A program made the position numbers and the translations under genes. A stretch of 5,431 bases of DNA from an uncultured Prevotellaceae bacterium. Lineage in GTDB: Bacteria > Bacteroidota > Bacteroidia > Bacteroidales > Bacteroidaceae. Shown one piece after another: positions 1 through 5,431 of this stretch (the stretch's first letter is position 1; every line of letters starts with the position of its first letter). Below the pieces are notes generated by a model. The model saw only the letters and a list, made by a program, of their open reading frames with translations. It did no database searches and had not been told where the DNA came from. Where the stretch lies: NCBI GenBank assembly GCA_902803455.1, contig CADCQC010000179.1, positions 1 through 5,431 on the forward strand, read 5' to 3'.

Positions 1-1041
1 AACCCGTTCTTCGATGGCACCAAGCAGACGGAGTTGGTTGATGTTTCGTAGTGTGACTTCTGCAGATTTGCTGAGCTGATAGCATCGGCGACGATCGCGT
101 TCCGAAGCTTCTAATATATCCATCAGCTGGTTTTGAGCAAGGAGGGTGATTTCAGCGTGATGTGGATGGGATTCTTTTGACCAGTTCCTGGCATCCACCA
201 TGCAATCCTTGACATATTTTTTGCATTCGCTTCCATCAAATTTGCCTTCGGCTAATTTGATGAAATATTTGTATACTCCACTGTTGCCGTATTTGAAATC
301 TTGAACACCATATCCCTTGGTGGCATTAAAAAAATGATTTGCATGCGCCTGCATCGTCAGGAGACTGTTGGCGCGGATTTGCATCATCTGTTGTTTGAAA
401 TGATCAAAGAAATGTTCGTCAGACATCATGGCATGCAGACGCTCACGATATTGTTTGTAATCATCCTTGAATATATGCTCTCCAAATCGTTTTACATTGC
501 CGATGATATTCCATGACTTGTCGTCATGGATATTTTCTATAATGTAGCTCATCAACCAATTGAGAACGGTGTCATTGATGCTGAGCGATTCTATCAGATG
601 GTCAACCGCTAATTGCTCCACTTGCTTGTCGTTGAGCTCGATTCGCAAATTAGGAGGTAGATCAAGCTCACGAGCTAGGTTTCTGAGTATTCGCTGGAAA
701 AATTTGTCTATAGTCTCAACCCTGAAATAGGAATAGTGGTGAAGAAGACTTTGCAAGGCCTTCTGGGCTTGAGAGGCTACATAATCTTCTGAATAGCCTA
801 AGTCACGGGTGATGATGGCCATGTAATCATTTGAGTCAGGATAATGATGGGCCAACCCATTGAGCTGACTTAGGATACGCACCTTCATCTCTTCTGTAGC
901 TTTGTTGGTAAAGGTGACGGCCAGAATATGACGATAGGCTAATGGGTCCTCTATGAGTAATTTGATGTATTCTACCGCAAGTGTAAAGGTCTTTCCGCTA
1001 CCGGCACTTGCCTTATAGACTTTCAGGGGGATTTTTGTCAT
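1..1041 (-). CDS. UvrD-superfamily helicase, AddA/RecB-like (N-terminal 347 residues, C-terminus outside window)
   Basis: This is a superfamily 1A DNA helicase fragment, probably the AddA/RecB-type helicase-nuclease subunit that resects double-strand breaks for recombination. The frame is open from an ATG at 1041 to the left edge with no stop, giving 347 codons; family members are usually over 1,000 residues, so about two thirds is missing. Walker A (motif I) is intact at residues 11-18 (ASAGSGKT, Lys17), with the Q-like approach VYKASAG before it. Motif Ia follows at 39-52 (ILAVTFTNKATEEM), and the AddA/RecB-type ETIDKFFQRILR segment is at 109-120. Walker B and the later motifs, and any nuclease domain, lie outside the window. 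The start is chosen because Walker A sits about 10 residues in, as is usual for these enzymes, and GGAG lies just upstream (about 1044-1047). It begins 65 nt after the upstream gene's stop and has its own promoter there. AddA versus another UvrD-like helicase cannot be settled from this part. Confidence 0.9.
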   Translation of the reverse strand, partial: MTKIPLKVYKASAGSGKTFTLAVEYIKLLIEDPLAYRHILAVTFTNKATEEMKVRILSQLNGLAHHYPDSNDYMAIITRDLGYSEDYVASQAQKALQSLLHHYSYFRVETIDKFFQRILRNLARELDLPPNLRIELNDKQVEQLAVDHLIESLSINDTVLNWLMSYIIENIHDDKSWNIIGNVKRFGEHIFKDDYKQYRERLHAMMSDEHFFDHFKQQMMQIRANSLLTMQAHANHFFNATKGYGVQDFKYGNSGVYKYFIKLAEGKFDGSECKKYVKDCMVDARNWSKESHPHHAEITLLAQNQLMDILEASERDRRRCYQLSKSAEVTLRNINQLRLLGAIEERV

Positions 1042-1060
1042 GTCTCCATTTTTATTTCCA

Positions 1061-1091
1061 CAAAAATACAAAATAAAATGGTCACATCAAA
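1061..1091 (-). promoter_or_regulatory. Bacteroidetes-type promoter for the UvrD-like helicase gene
   Basis: On the minus strand a -33 element TTTG (1091-1088) is followed by exactly 19 nt and then TATTTTTG (1068-1061), which matches the Bacteroidetes -7 consensus TAnnTTTG at every fixed position. Transcription would start near 1053-1056, leaving a leader of about 12-15 nt before the ATG at 1041. The whole promoter fits in the 65-nt gap after the DUF5686-like stop, so the helicase can be expressed separately. The -33 TTTG is itself part of a second TAnnTTTG-like box (TAATTTTG, 1095-1088), which has no paired -33 that I checked. Confidence 0.6.
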
Positions 1092-1106
1092 ATTATCAAC
1101 ATCATT

Positions 1107-3200
1107 TTACCACTTGTCGAATAATTCAAATCCAAATTTCACACCAATGGATTCAAACCGGTTTTTAGTAAAACTTGTAAAGAGTCCCATGGAGAAGAGT
1201 TGGTTGGTCATTCCATAGCCCAATTCTGTATAATAGTTGAGCCAATCGATTTTTAAGACGCTGACATAAAACCGCTCTTTCTCAATCCATTTACCTGCTA
1301 TTGGCAACCATGAAAGAATCAGCATCGGAGACTCATAAGTGGCGTTAAACCTGACGTAATAACTGGATGTGTTATACCAGTTGCTGTGAAGCAATTCAAA
1401 ATTGCCGGTCCATTCATCATTCCATCCACCAGGGATGTTTTCGTCACGGAAATTATTGTAGTCCAGAAAATAGGTGTCGTTCATATTGGTGATGTATCCT
1501 CCTGCTCCTGCTCGTAGTGAGAGTGAGCGCATCATCGACATGGGGAAAAGGTAGGAAACGTCTGCTTCCCATTTTTTATAATTCATGCGCTTCTTACTCA
1601 TGCTCTTGAGCGTTTGCTCATAATTGAATGAGAAAATGGGGCCATACCAACCCAATGGACGGAATATGAGCTCACCCATCACAGCTGAAGAATGATAATA
1701 GGTGGGCTCGTTCATCTTTTCAAAATAAAGCTTGTCTATACTATTCCATTGATTCCATACTGCACCCACTTGAAAGCCGAAATAACTGTTGATGTCGTAG
1801 TGCCCTATCAGTGAGATATGCGACTGTCTGAAATAATCAAGGTTCATGCCGTCCCAGTTGACTGTGTCTCCTTTTTCTTCTTTCAACTTGTCTATAACGG
1901 TAGAATTGGTGATCCGGTCACCAAAACGGAAGGTACTTTCGATATAGCCATGATGCCGTTCATCGAAAGTGAATGTGATAGGTATATTGGCGTAGAGTTG
2001 CTGCTGCTTGAAGGAATAGCTGAATTTTGAAGAGGTGTAGATGCTGCTGTTATTACTGAAATCATATCCTGCACGCAATGTCAGACGGTAGTAAAAACCC
2101 CGATGGTCGGAATAACCCATATAAAGTGGATTAAAAAGAGGGGAAAAACGATAATAACCGCGATCGTTGGAAAAATGACCGCTTATCCTGTTCCACATGT
2201 TGTAACCGATGATATCCCATAATATATCCTCAACAAAATCAATCTTCTTCTTTTCATGCTGAGGGGGTACTTCGGTTTCCATAGGTGGTGGTGGAGCATT
2301 GATGGAGTCGTATTCGGAATAGATGGCTTTATCTATGCTGTCAATAGGGTAGGGACGGTATTGCTCAATCATTTTGCGATGATCTTCTTCGGTCTTTAAT
2401 GGGATGGTATGCGGGTGGGGAAGACCAAAGGTGGCTTCGTATATACCACGTACCTTACTTCCTAAAAAGACAAATCTAGTCTTCATGCAGCATCGTTGGG
2501 GAAGAAGTGACAGATGCCCTTCTGCTCCCATTTCATAATTGACAACAAATGACACAAGATCATACTCCCCCCATAATGTACATTCTATAATACGACCTGT
2601 TGGGATATCAATGATGGCATGCCCACTGACCAACTGGATGTTGTCAGTACGGGCTTTGACATCTATACGCGCACGGCCTTTCTCTATTCGGGTGGTTTGA
2701 TAACGATAAAACTGTTGGTTGGCTCGATGAAAAGGTGAGAGAATATGGTCAGCGAAAAGATTATGACCGTATATGTTGGGTGTAAGATGAAATAGCAGGT
2801 TCTTCATGACCATACGTTGATGGCGCATGGTGTTGAAACGGGCAATATTGTATTGCTCGTGATCTGCGTATTCATGAAATACAATCGTGTCTATACTCTC
2901 ACCTACAAAATTACGCCGGTCGGTCTTCATCAAAGAATAAAGACGGGGAACAGCATTGAGAGTCACATTACGCCGGTCGGTCTTCATCCGAAATTTCAAA
3001 TAGGCAATGGTTGTGTCGCCTTCAATACTGTCCGACCAATAAAGGCTGTCTTGGCGTGTCTTGCTGCTGTCTGATTTGACTTTTAGACTGTTTCTGTAGT
3101 CAAAGACACGTTGAATGAGTAACGTGTCGCCAACAGATTTTCCCCAAGAGGTGACAACACACATCAGCAGACAACAAACCCATGTCTTACGTAGTTCCAT
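1107..3200 (-). CDS. DUF5686-like secreted outer-membrane beta-barrel protein
   Basis: This is a large envelope protein resembling the Bacteroidetes DUF5686 family; its function is not known and I assign none. The ORF opens at an ATG at 3284 (725 aa), but I prefer the ATG at 3200 (697 aa). That start gives a clean signal peptide: charged MELRK, hydrophobic TWVCCLLMCVV, then a polar cleavage region near TSWGKS. The 28 residues before it are hydrophilic and would hide the signal. The ATG at 3212 is a near-equal alternative, with AGGAAG upstream at 3225-3230. The N-terminal half (to about residue 300 from 3200) has family-like segments TDRRNVTL, VPRLYSL and FVGES and a stretch resembling the DUF5686 core (FYRYQ, then GHAIIDIPTGRI). 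A proline-rich linker (APPPP) follows. The second half has alternating aromatic/polar strands typical of a barrel and ends in the aromatic FELFDKW. An exact internal repeat encodes MKTDRRN twice. The family call rests on recalled sequence patterns. Confidence 0.8.
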   Translation of the reverse strand: MELRKTWVCCLLMCVVTSWGKSVGDTLLIQRVFDYRNSLKVKSDSSKTRQDSLYWSDSIEGDTTIAYLKFRMKTDRRNVTLNAVPRLYSLMKTDRRNFVGESIDTIVFHEYADHEQYNIARFNTMRHQRMVMKNLLFHLTPNIYGHNLFADHILSPFHRANQQFYRYQTTRIEKGRARIDVKARTDNIQLVSGHAIIDIPTGRIIECTLWGEYDLVSFVVNYEMGAEGHLSLLPQRCCMKTRFVFLGSKVRGIYEATFGLPHPHTIPLKTEEDHRKMIEQYRPYPIDSIDKAIYSEYDSINAPPPPMETEVPPQHEKKKIDFVEDILWDIIGYNMWNRISGHFSNDRGYYRFSPLFNPLYMGYSDHRGFYYRLTLRAGYDFSNNSSIYTSSKFSYSFKQQQLYANIPITFTFDERHHGYIESTFRFGDRITNSTVIDKLKEEKGDTVNWDGMNLDYFRQSHISLIGHYDINSYFGFQVGAVWNQWNSIDKLYFEKMNEPTYYHSSAVMGELIFRPLGWYGPIFSFNYEQTLKSMSKKRMNYKKWEADVSYLFPMSMMRSLSLRAGAGGYITNMNDTYFLDYNNFRDENIPGGWNDEWTGNFELLHSNWYNTSSYYVRFNATYESPMLILSWLPIAGKWIEKERFYVSVLKIDWLNYYTELGYGMTNQLFSMGLFTSFTKNRFESIGVKFGFELFDKW
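2910..2931 (-). repeat. 22-bp direct repeat, copy nearer the C-terminus
   Basis: This 22-bp stretch is identical to 2967-2988. It encodes the second MKTDRRN of the DUF5686-like protein, just before FVGES. The two copies start exactly 57 bp (19 codons) apart, so both are read in the same frame. All seven codons match, including third positions, while the flanking sequence does not align. Confidence 0.9.
2967..2988 (-). repeat. 22-bp direct repeat, copy nearer the N-terminus
   Basis: This is the partner of 2910-2931 and encodes the first MKTDRRN, followed by VTLNAVPRLY. A TDRRN-TL-VP context fits what I recall of DUF5686 relatives, so this copy may be the ancestral one (inference). Confidence 0.9.
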
Positions 3201-3288
3201 CTGAAAGAACATGTCATAGGCTTGCTTCCTGTTTCGATGATGAAGGGAGAATTTGGTGTCGTATATCTCCTCATTGTTAGGCATGCCG

Positions 3289-3296
3289 CAAATGTA
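3289..3296 (-). promoter_or_regulatory. candidate -7 box for the DUF5686-like gene
   Basis: The minus-strand TACATTTG matches TAnnTTTG fully. No TTTG or TTG lies at the expected 19-21 nt upstream, so only half of the promoter is convincing; TTTG motifs at 3338-3345 are too far away. If it is used, transcription would begin almost on the ATG at 3284. That would favour one of the downstream starts (3212 or 3200) and leave a leader of about 70-85 nt. Confidence 0.3.
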
Positions 3297-3442
3297 GTAA
3301 TAATTTCCTTAAATCTTTCTTCTTGTCGGATTAAATTCAAACAAATAAGAGAAAAATGCGTGGATTTCTTTTAATTGTATTCAATTTACCTCATTTACAG
3401 TCGGAGGAGATGGTTGATGTTTATTCGTTCTCTTCTTTTTTG
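3297..3442. other. intergenic region between the sigma-factor terminator and the DUF5686-like gene
   Basis: This AT-rich spacer lies between the sigma-factor terminator and the next gene. Apart from the neighbouring -7 candidate I see no ORF of note, no RNA gene and no convincing operator. A run of T residues near 3436-3441 forms a perfect 8-bp inverted repeat with A residues at 3449-3456, but this is explained by the homopolymer tracts around the terminator. Confidence 0.6.
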
Positions 3443-3477
3443 AGAAAACAAAAAAGGATGCCCTTAAAGACATCCTT
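3443..3477 (-). terminator. intrinsic terminator of the sigma-factor gene
   Basis: On the minus strand, 21 nt after the sigma-factor stop, AAGGATG (3477-3471) pairs perfectly with CATCCTT (3460-3454) around a 10-nt loop. The stem runs directly into TTTTTGTTTTCT. This is the standard stem plus U-tract layout. There is no T-run on the other side, so it works only for minus-strand transcripts and separates the sigma gene from the DUF5686-like gene. Confidence 0.85.
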
Positions 3478-3498
3478 GTAATAGTGATAATGGATATT

Positions 3499-4371
3499 TT
3501 ATCCCAGATATTTCATCAATATTTTGGCGTTGCCGCTGTCACGCAATTTTGCAATGCTCTTCTCACGTATTTGCCTTACACGTTCGCGGGTAAGACCAAG
3601 CCGGTCTCCAATCTCTTCAAGACCTTTCTCAGGCTGACCAATTCCAAAACATTCGCGGATAATGGTGATCTCACGGTCTTTCAATACCTTGTTGAGAACT
3701 GAGTCCAACTCCAAAGCCATCGACTCATGGTCAACATAACGGTCTGTACGACTGTCATCACCACTGGGCATCACGTCAAGCATACAATTGTCTTCGCCGT
3801 CCTGGAAAGGAGCATCAATAGACACATGATGACCGTCTGCCATCAGACTCTGACCGATTTTCTCTTCATCGAGATTGGTCGCATCTGACAACTCAGATAC
3901 TGAGGGGTGACGCATGTTTTCTTGCTCAAAACGATTGATCTCATGATTGATCTTATTGAGAGAGCCAACTTGGTTGAGGGGCAAACGTACAATACGGCTT
4001 TGCTCAGCGATTGCTTGAAGAATACTCTGACGAATCCACCAGACAGCATACGAAATAAACTTAAATCCACGAGTCTCGTCAAATTTTTGTGCTGCCTTGA
4101 TCAAACCGATATTGCCTTCATCTATGAGATCAGTCAGTGTCAATCCTTGATGTTGATATTGCTTGGCTACGGAAACGACAAAACGAAGGTTGGCGGTCAC
4201 CAATTTGTTTTTGGCACGCTCACCTTCAGGACCTCCTTTTTTAATTTTTTGAGCAAGCTCAATTTCCTCATCAATCGATATCAATGGTGCACGACCAATT
4301 TCCACCAGATATTTATCTAGTGCTTCACTCGATCGATTAGTAATACTTTTTGTAATTTTTAATTGTCTCAT
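3499..4371 (-). CDS. rpoD: RNA polymerase sigma-70 factor, RpoD/SigA type (Bacteroidetes short form)
   Basis: This group 1/2 sigma-70 protein directs RNA polymerase to promoters. The start is the ATG at 4371 (290 aa), because MRQLKITKSITNR is the conserved N-terminus of Bacteroidetes RpoD; an in-frame ATG at 4410 would add 13 unconserved residues. AAGG lies about 8 nt upstream. Region 1.1 and the large non-conserved insert are absent, as is normal for this phylum. Region 1.2 is about 14-45. Region 2 is about 57-127, with NLRFVVSVAKQY (61-72), DLIDEGNIGLIKA (81-93) and the DNA-melting and -10-reading YAVWWIRQSILQAIAEQSR (108-126). Region 3 is about 136-200, including the 3.2 linker with SIDAPFQDGEDN (184-195). 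Region 4 is about 220-290, with the helix-turn-helix GLEEIGDRLGLTRERVRQIR (250-269). Every core region is present, so it should be functional. The region 1.2-2.1 junction (KGGPEGERAKNK) and region 4 differ from the form I recall as typical in Bacteroides, so it may be the main sigma or a close paralogue. Confidence 0.93.
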   Translation of the reverse strand: MRQLKITKSITNRSSEALDKYLVEIGRAPLISIDEEIELAQKIKKGGPEGERAKNKLVTANLRFVVSVAKQYQHQGLTLTDLIDEGNIGLIKAAQKFDETRGFKFISYAVWWIRQSILQAIAEQSRIVRLPLNQVGSLNKINHEINRFEQENMRHPSVSELSDATNLDEEKIGQSLMADGHHVSIDAPFQDGEDNCMLDVMPSGDDSRTDRYVDHESMALELDSVLNKVLKDREITIIRECFGIGQPEKGLEEIGDRLGLTRERVRQIREKSIAKLRDSGNAKILMKYLG

Positions 4372-4442
4372 CCTGTTTACCTTAAATATATCTAACTGCT
4401 TGAATATCAAGCAAATAATGCGTAATCCTTTTAATTGCGTTG

Positions 4443-4482
4443 CAAAATTAATAAAAATATCTATATGTTGTATGCCAACAAA
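4443..4482 (-). promoter_or_regulatory. candidate promoter of the sigma-factor gene
   Basis: Two overlapping readings exist on the minus strand. In the first, TTTG (4482-4479) is followed by 19 nt and TATTTTTA (4459-4452), which matches TAnnTTTG except for the final base. In the second, TAATTTTG (4450-4443) is a perfect -7 box, but the nearest TTG (4478-4476) is 25 nt away, longer than usual. Either would give a leader of about 65-75 nt before the ATG at 4371. Confidence 0.45.
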
Positions 4483-4599
4483 TGTTTATTTAAATTAATT
4501 TTTATTAAATCACTGGGCGGCAATTCCTTTTTTGTTTGTGAATGCTTCCAATGTCAATTGTAATAAACGCATTCTTCATAGTAGAGCATACTCCATCCA

Positions 4600-4619
4600 C
4601 AAATCTATCATTTATGATA
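4600..4619 (-). promoter_or_regulatory. TAnnTTTG box overlapping a 14-bp palindrome
   Basis: TATCAT-TT-ATGATA at 4606-4619 is a perfect inverted repeat with a 2-bp centre. On the minus strand its last TA is the first two bases of TAGATTTG (4607-4600), a full match to the -7 consensus. No -33 TTG lies 19-21 nt upstream. This is a weak candidate for a promoter with an operator, and AT-richness makes chance likely. Confidence 0.2.
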
Positions 4620-4681
4620 AAAAATAATAGAGATATTGCTTATGGGTATGTGTTATTGCGTCTTAATCCTATATCACTCTT

Positions 4682-5431
4682 TTAATTGGATTGTGAAAGG
4701 ATAAAAGTTTCTAAAAATAGATTTTGACCATATTTTTCTCTTAATTTCTCTTCTATCCGGAGGGTTACTTGACTGGCGTCCGCTACTGTCATGTCACCTG
4801 GCATACTTAAACGCATCTTTACAAATATCTGCTTGTTGACTCTACGCGCCAGCAATGTGTCAATGCTGCTGACGCCTTCTTCGCTGATGGCTATTTGGGC
4901 TATCTCATTTTCCATGTTCTCGGGAAGACGGGTGCCCAACATGTTGTTCACAGCATCTGACATCAGGTGATAAGCAATACTCATGATAAAGAAACTGACA
5001 ATAACACAGGTGATGGGATCAAGCACTCGCCATCGCTCTCCTAAAAAAATAGCACAGCTGATACCTATGGTTGTTCCTAACGAGGATAATGCATCTGATC
5101 GATGGTGCATGGCATTGGCGGCTAGTAAACCGGTATTGGCCAGGTGCGCTGTCCGCATCGTAAAGCGATATGCCCATTCTTTTAAAATTATGCTCAAGAT
5201 CGCTGCAAATAAAGCTATATAGCCTGGACGCTCCAGGATATGGCCCTGAAAAGCGCTGATGGTGTTCTTCATGCCATAATAGCAAACCGCAAAACCAAGA
5301 AGCAACAAAATGACTCCTATTATGATGGTGATGATAAACTCAAAACGTCCTCGTCCAGATACATGCCCTTCTCTTTCTCCACCTAACTTCACATAAATAA
5401 GAACAATCAGGTCGGTGATCAAATCTGAAAG
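4682..5431 (-). CDS. cation diffusion facilitator (CDF) metal exporter, N-terminus outside window
   Basis: This inner-membrane proton-coupled exporter of divalent metals (Zn2+ or Fe2+ most likely) is cut at its N-terminus. The frame is open to the right edge, giving 249 visible residues; an apparent start at 5422 is a TTG inside a helix, so it is not used. About 50 residues, including TM1, should be missing. The fragment opens inside TM2 with LSDLITDL, showing the two metal-binding Asp (visible residues 3 and 7, four apart). TM3 is about 32-52, TM4 about 70-90, TM5 about 100-130 and TM6 about 138-157. TM5 carries HHRSD, giving His109 and Asp113 and completing a DD/HD site. This four-ligand set is that of zinc- and iron-type CDFs. 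The C-terminal cytoplasmic domain (about 165-249) keeps its expected length but lacks the His ligands seen in YiiP-like proteins. It is separated from the sigma gene by 310 nt, so co-transcription is uncertain. Confidence 0.9.
   Translation of the reverse strand, partial: LSDLITDLIVLIYVKLGGEREGHVSGRGRFEFIITIIIGVILLLLGFAVCYYGMKNTISAFQGHILERPGYIALFAAILSIILKEWAYRFTMRTAHLANTGLLAANAMHHRSDALSSLGTTIGISCAIFLGERWRVLDPITCVIVSFFIMSIAYHLMSDAVNNMLGTRLPENMENEIAQIAISEEGVSSIDTLLARRVNKQIFVKMRLSMPGDMTVADASQVTLRIEEKLREKYGQNLFLETFILSQSN

Larger units (their letters stand above)
4372..4681. other. 310-nt intergenic region between the CDF exporter and the sigma factor
   Basis: This AT-rich region contains the candidate sigma promoter (4443-4482), a second TAnnTTTG box (4600-4607) abutting a small palindrome (4606-4619), and a 24-codon minus-strand reading frame (4505-4579) of doubtful reality. 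I see no strong terminator for the CDF gene, no tRNA and no mobile element. A long leader, a small RNA or a regulatory site could be here, but the sequence alone does not show one. Confidence 0.5.

Noticed and set aside
301..516. 71-codon plus-strand frame inside the helicase gene
   Set aside because: It is antisense to a continuous, recognisable helicase reading frame and has no promoter or start context of its own.
2910..2988. CRISPR-like array from the 22-bp repeat with a 35-bp spacer
   Set aside because: Only two copies exist, they lie in frame inside a long coding region, the repeat is not palindromic in the usual way, and no cas gene is nearby.
2817..3074. Plus-strand 85-codon frame containing the repeated peptide ITPVGLH
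   Set aside because: The peptide repeat is only the opposite-strand reading of the 22-bp DNA repeat; the DUF5686-like frame on the minus strand is the real one.
3435..3456. Perfect 8-bp inverted repeat CTTTTTTG/CAAAAAAG next to the terminator
   Set aside because: It is built from homopolymer runs and overlaps the terminator's U-tract; an anti-terminator role is not supported by anything else.
3907..4320. 137-codon plus-strand open frame opposite the sigma-factor gene
   Set aside because: It lies wholly antisense to highly conserved RpoD regions 1.2-3; its composition is explained by the codons of the real gene and it resembles no family I know.
4629..4680. Possible terminator for the CDF gene (AGAG-T-GATAT pairing with ATATCTCT, then a T-rich stretch)
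   Set aside because: The pairing is only about 8 A/T-rich pairs with a bulge and a loop of over 30 nt, too weak to call.

Overview
The window reads as an ordinary chromosomal segment of a Bacteroidales bacterium, most likely Prevotella or a close relative. The main clue is a short primary-type sigma factor whose N-terminus (MRQLKITKSITNR) is the signature of Bacteroidetes RpoD. Supporting clues are a DUF5686-type outer-membrane protein, promoter boxes of the Bacteroidetes form (TTTG, about 19 nt, TAnnTTTG) and little use of strong Shine-Dalgarno sites.

All four supported genes lie on the minus strand, so they are read from right to left. (1) 4682-5431: a cation diffusion facilitator (CDF) metal exporter, cut off at its N-terminus by the window edge. 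(2) 4372-4681: a 310-nt AT-rich intergenic region with candidate promoters. (3) 3499-4371: an RpoD-type sigma factor followed by a clear intrinsic terminator. (4) 3201-3498: intergenic sequence and leader. (5) 1107-3200, possibly to 3284: a DUF5686-like secreted beta-barrel protein. (6) 1042-1106: a short gap carrying an essentially perfect Bacteroidetes promoter. (7) 1-1041: the first 347 residues of a UvrD-superfamily, AddA/RecB-like helicase, whose remainder lies left of the window.

The genes do not form an obvious functional pathway. The terminator after the sigma gene and the separate promoters suggest independent units: metal efflux, transcription initiation, an envelope protein and DNA break repair. 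I found no tRNA, rRNA, CRISPR array, insertion sequence or phage gene, and no convincing new multi-gene system. The points most worth a second look are an exact 22-bp in-frame repeat in the DUF5686-like gene, loss of the usual zinc ligands in the CDF C-terminal domain, and whether this sigma factor is the main one or a paralogue.
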